This document shows positions 28,580-36,515 of a stretch of 64,000 bases of DNA, in pieces; position 1 is the stretch's first letter, and every line of letters begins with the position of its first letter. Under the pieces are notes generated by a model. The model saw only the letters and a list, made by a program, of their open reading frames with translations, had not been told where the DNA came from and made no database searches. Origin of the DNA: Herbaspirillum autotrophicum (GTDB lineage: Bacteria; Pseudomonadota; Gammaproteobacteria; Burkholderiales; Burkholderiaceae_D); the NCBI RefSeq assembly GCF_001189915.1, contig NZ_LFLS01000009.1, positions 62,001-126,000 of the forward strand, written 5' to 3'. The translations under genes and the position numbers were made by a program.

Positions 28580-28972
28580 ATGAGTTACATAAAAAATATC
28601 GTATGCATATTGTTCCTTTTTTTGAGTTCGGCATCGGACTCGATATTGCTTGCTCACGAAAAAAAAATGACCCCGGTTGAGGTTTTCAATCAGAGATATG
28701 GTTTTCTGAAAAATCTGATTGATTTCTCAGATATACCATTCATGGAAGTATCAAAAGAAGAAGCGAATCGAATATTAAAACAACATATAGATTCTGCATT
28801 TTTGTTTGATATTCAATTGCCTTTATATCAAAACAGTAATCACTATCAGTTGTATGTGGCAAATTGCTCAGCTCAAAATACCTCCTCATTGTTATGTGAC
28901 TATCTGGTAGTGCAAGGAGGATTCGGAAGTTCCGTCACGCGTGTGTACGGTCCTATTAACCTAGGCAAGTAA
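28580..28972 (+). CDS. Small predicted secreted protein, unknown function
   Basis: From ATG 28580 the product is 130 residues with a signal-like start (MSYIKNIVCILFLFLSSASDSILLAHEKK). The mature part is soluble (MTPVEVFNQRYGFLKNLIDFSDIPF...) and has two cysteines in NCSAQNTSSLLCD that could form a disulfide. I do not recognise a family. An upstream in-frame start at 28358 would give 204 residues but would bury the signal segment. It sits between the export adaptor and the leader-peptide gene in AT-rich DNA. An immunity factor or periplasmic accessory protein is possible, but nothing in the sequence proves this. Confidence 0.5.
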   Translation: MSYIKNIVCILFLFLSSASDSILLAHEKKMTPVEVFNQRYGFLKNLIDFSDIPFMEVSKEEANRILKQHIDSAFLFDIQLPLYQNSNHYQLYVANCSAQNTSSLLCDYLVVQGGFGSSVTRVYGPINLGK

Positions 28973-29011
28973 CAGCGTAAAAAGATACCAATTTCCAACC
29001 GAGGAGTTTAC

Positions 29012-29359
29012 ATGCGCAATCTTACCGAGTCAGAATTGGATTTTGTTAGTGGTGCAATTACCATCCCAGATTTTAGACATGATGGACATGATTACACCAA
29101 TGTAAATGTAAACGAAAACAATGGCAGCATGAGTATTGATGGTATTCCCTACTCCGTGGAAGGATCTATCAACAGTCATGGCGATACCGCCATCACCATC
29201 TCCATTAACAATCAATCTTTTTCTGGAAATGTAATGCAAGCAGGAGGAGGAATGCTGGATTTTCGTCTGGGTACCGATGGTGCAGGAATGTGCGCGCCAC
29301 TTCCTGGTAATTGGACCAATTGGGGAAATAACGACGTTTCTGGCTCCTACTGTCGATGA
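29012..29359 (+). CDS. Candidate exported peptide precursor with double-glycine-type leader
   Basis: A 115-residue product with a strong ribosome site (GAGGAG, 6 bp before ATG). The first 15 residues, MRNLTESELDFVSGA, match the leader pattern of class II bacteriocins and microcins (L-[ST]-x-x-E-L-x-x-V-S-G-[GA]), with predicted cleavage after GA by a C39 peptidase. The mature part is about 100 residues, rich in Gly, Asn, Asp and Ser, with only two cysteines, in a C-terminal segment CAPLPGNWTNWGNNDVSGSYC that could close a 19-residue loop. The stop overlaps the start of the JmjC oxygenase gene (ATGA). The exported nature is inferred from leader and context; the activity is unknown. Confidence 0.72.
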   Translation: MRNLTESELDFVSGAITIPDFRHDGHDYTNVNVNENNGSMSIDGIPYSVEGSINSHGDTAITISINNQSFSGNVMQAGGGMLDFRLGTDGAGMCAPLPGNWTNWGNNDVSGSYCR

Positions 29360-30255
29360 GAGAACTACCGATGAAATTTCCTGCCTCATTTTTTGAAAAC
29401 CACTATCGAATTTCGCCTGCTCTACTCAAAAAAGTACATGCCTATTCAAATAGTCAAGAGGCAATCGATCAGTATTTGTTCGATTGCCCCTTCACGCATC
29501 CAAGCCTTTCCATTTATATGAATGGAGAGCGCAAAGACGAGAGCGCATATTTCGAATCTTATTTCGAATCAAAAACACAGTCGAAACGTATCAATGTCGC
29601 ACGCTTGAAAAATTTATTGGAAGAAGGTGCTTCACTGATATTCAATCGGATGAATGCTCATTCTCTTCCAATGGCTAAAATTTGCCATGATCTGCAATTG
29701 GACATTCAAGAAAAATTGCACGCACATGGTTATTTCTCTCAGAAAGATCAGGAGTCACTGGGTTTTCATTGGGATACGAATGATGTTTTTGCTGTTCAGC
29801 TTATTGGCAGGAAGCGTTGGATAATTAAAAAGCCCACAATAGAAATCCCATTGCCTAGCCAGATAAATGGAGCTGAAGATAAGTCCCCCGAAGATATCTA
29901 TTTAGACGTTGTTACAGAACCTGGAGACGTTCTTTATCTGCCCGGTGGCTGGTGGCATACGGCACTGCCTTTACATCAGCCTACATTTCATCTCGCTATC
30001 GGTGTTCAGACAAAAAAAACCATGCATTTTCTAGATTGGATAATGAAAGCCAAGATGCCTGATTTATTGGAATGCCGCACAGACGCGGACATATTCAAAA
30101 ACAACAAAGAAAAGTACACAGATCAAATTCTGCAGACCCTCCGCAGTCATTTGTTAGATGAACGACTATTTGTACAATTCAATCAATCTTTTGACTCCCC
30201 TGCACAACACTCGGGTGTTCTCGCATTTATGTCGTTTGCCCTCTGTGTATTTTGA
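29356..30255 (+). CDS. JmjC/cupin_4-like 2-oxoglutarate- and Fe(II)-dependent oxygenase
   Basis: A 299-residue cupin-fold protein. The iron ligands fit H138-x-D140 in GFHWDTNDVF and H201 in LPGGWWHTALPL. The strand FAVQLIGRKRWIIKKP holds candidate 2-oxoglutarate-binding basic residues, and DVVTEPGDVLYLPGGWW is the family signature before the distal His. Relatives hydroxylate amino-acid side chains in proteins or peptides. The start ATG 29356 overlaps the peptide gene stop, which suggests coupled synthesis and that the peptide is its substrate (inference). The last 15-20 residues, from about residue 281, appear to be encoded by out-of-frame DNA of the truncated ABC gene, so the native C-terminus may be lost. 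Confidence 0.8.
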   Translation: MRELPMKFPASFFENHYRISPALLKKVHAYSNSQEAIDQYLFDCPFTHPSLSIYMNGERKDESAYFESYFESKTQSKRINVARLKNLLEEGASLIFNRMNAHSLPMAKICHDLQLDIQEKLHAHGYFSQKDQESLGFHWDTNDVFAVQLIGRKRWIIKKPTIEIPLPSQINGAEDKSPEDIYLDVVTEPGDVLYLPGGWWHTALPLHQPTFHLAIGVQTKKTMHFLDWIMKAKMPDLLECRTDADIFKNNKEKYTDQILQTLRSHLLDERLFVQFNQSFDSPAQHSGVLAFMSFALCVF

Positions 30256-31636
30256 AAAACGTCATCTGGGTGACATCGTATCTCGCTTCGGCAGCATCGG
30301 CGCGATTCAAGCTACGCTGACCAGTTTGTTCGTCGAAAGTGCGCTGGATGGTTTGATGGCATTACTGGCGCTGTGCATGATGTTGCTATATAGCCCAAAG
30401 CTTAGTCTGGTCGTAATTGTCGCCGTTGCTACTTATGTATTGTTCCGCTGGTTTTTCTATTACCCGTTCCGTGAGGCATCGCAGGAACGGCTGGTATTGG
30501 CTGCAAAGGAAAGCAGTCATTTCTTCGAAAGCATGCGTGCAGTCACCCCAGTCAAACTGTTCGGACAAGAGGCGCAACGTTGTGTCCACTGGCAAAATCT
30601 CAAGCAGGATGTTATCAATCGTGATGTGGAAACACAGAAGCTGAGCATTGTCTTCAGGATCGGCAACACCGCCATTTTCGGTGCGCAAGGATTGGCAGTG
30701 TTTTATCTTGGCGCCGGTCTGGTGATGCAAAATACGCTGACGGTCGGTATGCTGATGGCGTTCAGCAGCTACGCCGCCACCTTTTCTGGCCGTTTGTTCA
30801 GCCTGGTTGATCTGCTCGTCAATCTCAACATGTTGAGCATGCATAGCGCTCGGCTGGCCGACATTGTGCTGGAGCCGATAGAAGAAGAAAGTGAGCTGGA
30901 AACCGACATCAGTCGTCTTGATCCATGCATCAGCTTGCGCAATGTCCGATTCCGTTATGCAGACGGCGAACCGTGGCTGCTGAACGATATCAATCTGAGC
31001 ATTCCTGCCGGACAGAGTATTGCTATCGTCGGTGCCAGTGGCTGCGGAAAAACAACTCTATGCAAAATCATTTTAGGTTTGCTGCAGCCGACGGCAGGTG
31101 AGGTATTGATTGATGGCATACCGCTTACCCGGCTGGGACTGAGCGCATACCGAAAATTGATCGGTACTGTCATGCAAGACGACACCTTGTTATCCGGTTC
31201 TATACTGGACAACATTAGCTTTTTCGATCCGCAAGTAGATCTTGAACACTTGTACCAATGCGCCAGACTTGCCGCCATTCATGATGAAATATCTACCATG
31301 CCGATGGGATATCAGACACTGATCGGCGACATGGGCAGCAGTTTGTCAGGAGGACAGAAGCAACGTATCTTGCTAGCACGAGCCTTATGTAAGCAACCGA
31401 AGATACTGGCACTAGACGAGGCTACCAGTCATTTGGACATCGTTAACGAACTCAAGGTAAATCAGGCGCTCGCTCATCTTGGCCTGACCAGAATTGTCGT
31501 TGCACATCGACCGGAAACGATTAAGGCATCGGAGCGCATTATCGAGCTTGAAAATGGGCTGATCGTGGAATTGAAGTCTGACATTGTCGCCGCTGAGACT
31601 GCTGATCAGTCAAACTATACTGATCGGCTAATTTGA
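30158..31636 (+). CDS. Peptide ABC exporter, N-terminally truncated (lacks C39 peptidase)
   Basis: A 492-codon open frame. Family homology begins near VFSHLCRLPSVYFEKRHLGDIVSRFGS, which in intact bacteriocin/microcin exporters lies about 200-250 residues from the start. The C39 leader peptidase and first membrane helices are therefore missing. The remainder looks intact: several helices, Walker A GASGCGKTT, signature LSGGQKQR, Walker B ILALDEATSHLD, H-loop VAHRP. The open frame starts inside the JmjC gene (ATG 30158) in another frame with no ribosome site. I infer a deletion or insertion junction near 30185-30215. The exporter is probably non-functional unless another gene supplies the missing part. 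Confidence 0.8.
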   Translation: MNDYLYNSINLLTPLHNTRVFSHLCRLPSVYFEKRHLGDIVSRFGSIGAIQATLTSLFVESALDGLMALLALCMMLLYSPKLSLVVIVAVATYVLFRWFFYYPFREASQERLVLAAKESSHFFESMRAVTPVKLFGQEAQRCVHWQNLKQDVINRDVETQKLSIVFRIGNTAIFGAQGLAVFYLGAGLVMQNTLTVGMLMAFSSYAATFSGRLFSLVDLLVNLNMLSMHSARLADIVLEPIEEESELETDISRLDPCISLRNVRFRYADGEPWLLNDINLSIPAGQSIAIVGASGCGKTTLCKIILGLLQPTAGEVLIDGIPLTRLGLSAYRKLIGTVMQDDTLLSGSILDNISFFDPQVDLEHLYQCARLAAIHDEISTMPMGYQTLIGDMGSSLSGGQKQRILLARALCKQPKILALDEATSHLDIVNELKVNQALAHLGLTRIVVAHRPETIKASERIIELENGLIVELKSDIVAAETADQSNYTDRLI

Positions 31637-31694
31637 TAGACAGGTTTGGAGGTCCATCTCACCATCGGATGGTAGCCTAACGCGAAGTCTAGCT

Positions 31695-31998
31695 TCAGTG
31701 ACCGACCGGGACGTCGCCAACGCGTGGTTCACAGGGCAGGGTGATATCGACGCACAGACCACCGTCGATGCGATTGCTAGCCCGAATCTGGCCGTTGTGC
31801 GCTTCGATGATGCGGCGCGCGATGGTCAGTCCCAGACCGTAGCCATTGCTATTTTTTCTGGTGCGGCTGCTTCGGAAAAATGGTTCAAAGATCAGTTTCA
31901 ATTCTTCTTCCGGCACGCCCGGACCCCGATCCAGCACGGCGATGTGCAACAGGCCGGATATCCGGTCGACTCTGGTATTGAGCACGACCGTACTCTCC
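31695..31998. repeat. Right copy of 304-bp imperfect direct repeat
   Basis: The 3' end of the intact kinase gene, gap-free match to 26213-26516. The cassette lies between the copies. Because both copies keep the kinase reading frame and stop codon, this resembles an insertion that restored the target gene with its own 3' end and displaced the old one. Confidence 0.85.
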
Positions 31999-33092
31999 GC
32001 CGCGGTTTGCTTGACCGCATTGCGCACCACATTTTCGATGGCCCGGTACAGTAATTCGGCACCGCCGAAGATGACTGCCTGGCACGCGACTTTACCTTCC
32101 ACGTGACGGCTGTTGGCTTCGGCTTCGAAACGGGCATCATCGATAATGTCGGCCAGCAATTCATCCATGCGGATTTCATCTTCCATGGCACCGGTGACAC
32201 CGGCTTCCAGCCGCGACAGCGTCAGCAGTTCACCGACCAGCTTATCCATGCGAATGCTTTCGCGCTCGATACGTTCAATCGTGATGGCGGTTTTTTCAGG
32301 CTGCAGACGGGCCAGTCCGATCGAGGCTTGCAGGCGCGCAATCGGCGAACGCAGTTCATGCGAAACATCATGCAGCAGACGGCGCTGGCTTTCCATCAAG
32401 GCGCGCAATTTGTCGGTCATGGCATCAAAGTCGCGGCCGAGATCGGTCAATTCATCGCGTCGCTTACCCATTAACGGTGCCAGCCGGTCATTCAGATTGC
32501 CGGATGCCGCTTGCGCAAATGCGGCCTTGAGCTGGCGAATCGGTAATGAAAAATACCAGGCCAGCAGCATGGCAAAAATCAGGCTGGCGACGATGGCGAC
32601 CAACATCGGCATCATCGGAAACAGCATCGGCGGCGGTGGTGATTGGTGATGTTCGGCATCTTGTGGCGGACGTCCGCCATAGCCACTGCCCGACGATGGC
32701 ATGAATAGCAGGTAGTGGTGGCCATCGGCGCCCGCGATTTGTTCTACTGTGCGGCGGCGGCCGTTGTTCTCCAACAGTAAGCGCGCTTCCGCGATCAGGT
32801 GTGGGCTGACATCACGACCGAGCAACTCGTGGTCATGTTCATCAACGGCGTATAACTGATGCGGTTGCAGCTGCTTGATCATGCCGCGCAAGGCTGCCAC
32901 GCCGCCGTAGCGCAGGGTCATGCCGGCGGCATTGATCATGGTGGTTGCGGATGGGCTGTGATCGATTTCGGCGATGCGCTGGTTGCGTTCGTGATTTTCC
33001 AGTGAAATCATGACGCCGACGCCAATGGTCGCCGTCAGTTGCGCCACCATGATGAAAAAGAAAAATTTCCAGAAGAGACGACCCACCGTCAC
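31695..33092 (-). CDS. CpxA-like sensor histidine kinase
   Basis: A 465-residue membrane kinase. An N-terminal helix (LFWKFFFFIMVAQLTATIGVGVMISL) and a second helix (MLFPMMPMLVAIVASLIFAMLLAWYFSLPI) flank a periplasmic sensor of about 130 residues that ends in a His- and Pro-rich stretch. Then come HAMP, the H-box LLHDVSHELRSPIARLQ, and the ATPase N, G1 and G2 boxes (ENVVRNAVKQ, DRGPGVPEEE, GYGLGLTIA). GTG 33092 overlaps the regulator stop by GTGA; a longer frame from 33137 would sit inside the regulator gene. Envelope-stress sensing is inferred from resemblance to CpxA. Its 3' end is the right-hand island repeat. Confidence 0.9.
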   Translation of the reverse strand: MTVGRLFWKFFFFIMVAQLTATIGVGVMISLENHERNQRIAEIDHSPSATTMINAAGMTLRYGGVAALRGMIKQLQPHQLYAVDEHDHELLGRDVSPHLIAEARLLLENNGRRRTVEQIAGADGHHYLLFMPSSGSGYGGRPPQDAEHHQSPPPPMLFPMMPMLVAIVASLIFAMLLAWYFSLPIRQLKAAFAQAASGNLNDRLAPLMGKRRDELTDLGRDFDAMTDKLRALMESQRRLLHDVSHELRSPIARLQASIGLARLQPEKTAITIERIERESIRMDKLVGELLTLSRLEAGVTGAMEDEIRMDELLADIIDDARFEAEANSRHVEGKVACQAVIFGGAELLYRAIENVVRNAVKQTAAESTVVLNTRVDRISGLLHIAVLDRGPGVPEEELKLIFEPFFRSSRTRKNSNGYGLGLTIARRIIEAHNGQIRASNRIDGGLCVDITLPCEPRVGDVPVGH

Positions 33093-33778
33093 TCCTTGAT
33101 GAATTGGTAACCCAGGCGATAAACGGTCTGAATGCAAGTCTTGTCACTGCCGAGCACCGAGATTTTTTGCCGGATGCTGCTCAGGTGGACATCGATGTTG
33201 CGGTCGAAGCGCGCCAGCGGGCGGCCTAATCCTTGTTCCGACAAGTGTTGTTTGCTGACCGGTTTGCCGGCATTGCGTGCCAGCACTTCCAGCAGGTTGA
33301 ATTCGCTGCTGGTCAGTTCCAGGACCTGGCCGGACCAGGTGGCGCGCCGTTGTTCCGGCCACATCGACAGCGCGCCGACCGACAGCGGCGAGTAACTGCC
33401 GGATTCCGGCTGTTCACTTTCAGTGCGACGCAGAATGGCGCGCACGCGTGCGGTCAGTTCGCGCGGCGTACATGGTTTCGGTACGTAATCGTCGGCGCCC
33501 AGTTCGAGGCCGATGATGCGGTCGGTATCGTCGCCCTTGGCGGTCAGCATCAAGATCGGCAAATTGCTTTTGGCGCGAATCCGGCGCAAGGTTTCCAGGC
33601 CATTCAGGCGCGGCATCATGACGTCGAGCACGGCAATGGCGTAGCTGCCGGACAATGCTTCGACAATGCCGGTTTCGCCGTCATGGGCGACCCGCACTTC
33701 AAATTTTTCCTGCTCCAGATATTCGCGGAGCATGTCAACGAGTTCAATATCGTCGTCTATCAGCAATACTTTTGACAT
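33089..33778 (-). CDS. CpxR-like response regulator (OmpR family)
   Basis: A 229-residue regulator. The receiver domain starts SKVLLIDDDIELVDMLREYLEQ, the phospho-acceptor Asp is in AVLDVMMPRLNGLETL, and the Lys is in GADDYVPKP. The C-terminal winged helix is the OmpR type (LTSSEFNLLEVLARNAGKPVSKQHLSEQGLGRPLARFDRNIDVHLSSIRQKI). Its closest named relative appears to be CpxR, including the PCTPRELTARVRAILRR hinge. It is the first gene of a two-gene operon with the kinase (4-bp overlap). A triple CpxR-type box lies about 310 bp upstream, which would allow autoregulation. Confidence 0.92.
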   Translation of the reverse strand: MSKVLLIDDDIELVDMLREYLEQEKFEVRVAHDGETGIVEALSGSYAIAVLDVMMPRLNGLETLRRIRAKSNLPILMLTAKGDDTDRIIGLELGADDYVPKPCTPRELTARVRAILRRTESEQPESGSYSPLSVGALSMWPEQRRATWSGQVLELTSSEFNLLEVLARNAGKPVSKQHLSEQGLGRPLARFDRNIDVHLSSIRQKISVLGSDKTCIQTVYRLGYQFIKE

Positions 33779-34393
33779 CGGTACTGAGTTCACTTTCTTG
33801 GGTATGGGATGGTAACCACAGTTGCTTGCTCTGTGCATGCTGCCTGGATACAGTTATCCTGCGGCAACTCCTTTGGCAGTGCGCTGTTCAGGCACTGGAC
33901 GGGAATCGCTTTACACGAACATATTATCTGTCAGCAGGCGCTAATATGCCGCAAAACCATGGCTTCCGATATGTCAATATAACGCCTTATCCCGGCTCTT
34001 TACAATTTGCATGATGGCCTGCAGGGGCGGGCTGCAGCAGGAAAACTGTGATCAGACAAAGTCGCGCAGCGTTACTGCCCAAGGGCAGCTTTACCGTAAT
34101 TTACGTTTATTTACCTGGCATGGCTGAACTTTCCGGGTGGGGGTGATTGATACTTTCGCTATTCATCAATTGATATTCGCTTGGAATATCAAAAAACAAT
34201 CAAGGCGCCGTGCGTCATTACATTCATCGGGCCGTGGGGGCGAAAATCATATGAACATTGGTATATCGGGCGAGGTGCCATTCCCGGATTCATGGGCGGT
34301 CAGCAGCGCGGTGTCAGAGCTGAGGGCGCAGGTGCAGGACCCTGATCGCAAGGTCACCGTCGCTTCATGCGGCAATGTCATTTGCGCGCCGGC
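33779..34393. other. Divergent intergenic region of the CpxR-like operon and the TPR gene
   Basis: About 600 bp with no gene I can support. It contains the CpxR-type box (34090-34114), an AT-rich stretch (34140-34200), and the upstream regions of both divergent units. An ORF from 34250 (ATGAACATTGG...) is short and lacks a convincing product. Confidence 0.6.
34090..34114 (-). promoter_or_regulatory. Triple CpxR-type box (three GTAAA pentamers at 10-bp spacing)
   Basis: On the plus strand TTTAC occurs at 34090-34094, 34100-34104 and 34110-34114. Read on the minus strand this is GTAAA-N5-GTAAA-N5-GTAAA, matching the known E. coli CpxR site GTAAA-N5-GTAAA plus one extra half-site. It lies upstream of the CpxR-like regulator gene and about 280 bp before the divergent TPR gene. 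Binding is inferred. Confidence 0.65.
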
Positions 34394-36010
34394 ATGATGG
34401 ATATGCTGGCAGCATCCGCGCTCAATGATCTGGTCACGCTGATGGTGCAAAGCGTGGCAGCCAATACCGAGGGCCGGCATCAGGATAGTCTGCAGTATCT
34501 GGATCAGGCGCTGGCGCTGGAACCCGATTTCTTTCCTGCCCACAGCAGCCGCGGCGATCTGTTGCACGCCATGGGGCGCTACGACGAAGCCTTGGCCGCT
34601 TACGATCAATGTCTGTTGCGCAGTCCGCGACTGGAGCATGTGCTGCTGGCGCGCAACAATACCGTCAGCGCGCTGCTGGCAGATTGCGATCAGCAACTAT
34701 CCCGCCGACCGCACGATGTCGCGGTACTGCTGCGACGCGGCCTGATGCTGATCCGGCAGGAACAATATGCGCTGGCGCTGGCCAATGTGGATCAACTGCT
34801 GTCGCTGGCGCCGGTCAATCTGGATGCCTTGAATCAGCGCGGCAATATCTTGCTGGAATTGAACCGGCACGAAGAAGCCTTGCTTTGCTATGACCGCATT
34901 CTGGCGCTGGAAGCGGGTCAGGCTTCGGCATGGTTCAATCGCGGCAATGTACTGCGCAAGATGAATTGCCTGAATCAGGCGCTGTGGTGTTATCAGGAAG
35001 CCCTGAGTGTGCAGCCCGATCTGGCCGCGGCACAGGTGGCACAAAGCCACAGTTTGCTGATGCTTGGCGATTTCGCTGCCGGCTGGCCGCTGCATGAGGC
35101 GCGCTGGGGAATTCCCGATGTGCAGATGCACGCCATTAAAAGTCAGGCGCCACGCTGGCTGGGACAGACGGCGCTGAGCGGAAAAACGGTGTTGCTGTGG
35201 GCCGAGCAAGGTTTGGGCGACAGTTTGCAGTTCGTGCGTTATATCCCGCTGGTGGCGGAAACCGCGGCGCGGGTCATCGTCTGCGTGCCGCCGCCGTTGG
35301 CGCAATTGCTGGAAAGCCTGCTGCCGCCGGCATTGCTGACAATCATTACCAATGACAAGGCATTGCCGCCGCATGACCTGCATTGTCCGCTGATGAGTTT
35401 GCCGCTGGCATTGAGCTGGCGGCTGGCGACGGTGCCGGCAGATGCCCCGTATCTGTTTGCCGACGCCGCACTGCAGGCGCAATGGGCGCAACGGCTTGGT
35501 CCGCGGGCCGGCAGCCGGCTGCGGGCAGGTCTGGTCTGGCGCGGGCAGCGTTACAGCGTAGCCAATCGCGGTCGCGATATGGCGCTCAGCGATCTGTTGC
35601 CGCTGGCGGGCGACGACGTTGAGATGATCAGTGTGCAACAGCAGCGTCTGGCGGCAGATGCCGAGGCTCACGCCGCCTGGCCACAGCTACGCGAATTCGG
35701 TGCCGAACTGACCGATATGGCACAGACTGCGGCGTTGATCGGGAATCTGGATGTGGTGATCAGTGTCGATACTGCCATCGTGCATCTGGCGGGTGCCTTG
35801 GGTATCCCGGCACTGCTGATGTTGCGTTACGAAGGGGAGTGGCGCTGGGGGCAGCCGGGCGAGCAGGGCGCGCCGTCGCTGTGGTATCCGACGGTGCGGG
35901 TGTTCCGGCAAGAAAAACGGGCTGACTGGCAGCCCGTGGTCAATCGTGTGCGCGCTTGCCTGGCAGACTGGCAACGCCGTCCGCCGGGACTTCAGGATCA
36001 GCGCCGGTGA
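34394..36010 (+). CDS. TPR-repeat protein with glycosyltransferase-like C-terminal domain
   Basis: About 538 residues. The N-terminal half is a row of TPR repeats ([106 protein letters not shown]). The C-terminal half starts [17 protein letters not shown] and has [23 protein letters not shown] and [22 protein letters not shown], the GT-B-like pattern seen in TPR glycosyltransferase-9-type proteins. It may glycosylate proteins or bind sugars; no substrate is evident. The start is ambiguous between ATG 34367 and 34394, neither with a good ribosome site. Its end overlaps convergent smpB by 13 bp. Confidence 0.8.
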   Translation: MMDMLAASALNDLVTLMVQSVAANTEGRHQDSLQYLDQALALEPDFFPAHSSRGDLLHAMGRYDEALAAYDQCLLRSPRLEHVLLARNNTVSALLADCDQQLSRRPHDVAVLLRRGLMLIRQEQYALALANVDQLLSLAPVNLDALNQRGNILLELNRHEEALLCYDRILALEAGQASAWFNRGNVLRKMNCLNQALWCYQEALSVQPDLAAAQVAQSHSLLMLGDFAAGWPLHEARWGIPDVQMHAIKSQAPRWLGQTALSGKTVLLWAEQGLGDSLQFVRYIPLVAETAARVIVCVPPPLAQLLESLLPPALLTIITNDKALPPHDLHCPLMSLPLALSWRLATVPADAPYLFADAALQAQWAQRLGPRAGSRLRAGLVWRGQRYSVANRGRDMALSDLLPLAGDDVEMISVQQQRLAADAEAHAAWPQLREFGAELTDMAQTAALIGNLDVVISVDTAIVHLAGALGIPALLMLRYEGEWRWGQPGEQGAPSLWYPTVRVFRQEKRADWQPVVNRVRACLADWQRRPPGLQDQRR

Positions 36011-36447
36011 GTTTTCATGGCGGCCTGAATTTCGCGCTGGCCGTCGCGCTGCCGCTCGGTTTCGCGCTTGTCATGCTGCTTCTTGCCCTTGGCCAGGCCG
36101 ATTTCACATTTGACGCGGCCTTTGCTGAAATGCAGGTTGAGCGGCATCAGCGTATAGCCGGAACGTTCTACCTTGCCGATCAGTTTGCTGATTTCGGCGG
36201 CGTTGAGCAGCAGCTTTCTGGTGCGTGTGGTTTCCGGATGGACGTGGGTCGAGGTGCTGGTCAGCGCGCTGATATGGCAGCCGAACAGATAAATCTCGCC
36301 ATTCCGGATGATCACGTAGGCTTCCTTGATCTGTGCACGACCGGCGCGGATCGCCTTGACTTCCCATCCTTCGAGGACGATTCCGGCCTCGAAACGGTCT
36401 TCGATGAAGTAATCGAAAAAGGCCTTTTTGTTATCAACTATGCTCAT
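35998..36447 (-). CDS. smpB: SsrA-binding protein SmpB
   Basis: A 149-residue protein required for trans-translation, where it carries tmRNA into stalled ribosomes. It has the family start [45 protein letters not shown], the core [29 protein letters not shown], and the basic tail [19 protein letters not shown] that contacts the decoding centre. It is divergent from ratA, the same arrangement as in E. coli. Confidence 0.97.
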   Translation of the reverse strand: MSIVDNKKAFFDYFIEDRFEAGIVLEGWEVKAIRAGRAQIKEAYVIIRNGEIYLFGCHISALTSTSTHVHPETTRTRKLLLNAAEISKLIGKVERSGYTLMPLNLHFSKGRVKCEIGLAKGKKQHDKRETERQRDGQREIQAAMKTHRR

Positions 36448-36515
36448 CTGGTAGGAAAACCTGTCTGGTCGGTTAAAATTTCAACTTCGTGATTTTATCA
36501 AACGGACCACCTTTC

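Larger units (their letters stand above)
26517..31694. other. Accessory island: export cassette with leader peptide and JmjC oxygenase
   Basis: The segment lies between the two copies of the kinase 3' end. It contains an HlyD-type adaptor, a predicted secreted protein, a double-glycine-leader peptide, a JmjC/cupin oxygenase and a truncated peptide ABC exporter, all on the plus strand. The middle 2 kb (28.2-30.2 kb) is about 20-40% GC in lines I counted, against 55-60% outside. No integrase, transposase or tRNA is present. I read it as a recently acquired and partly decayed peptide-secretion cassette. Confidence 0.7.

Noticed and set aside
34250..34397. Short open frame starting ATGAACATTGG before the TPR gene
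   Set aside because: There is no strong ribosome site, no recognisable domain, and it overlaps the likely TPR start.
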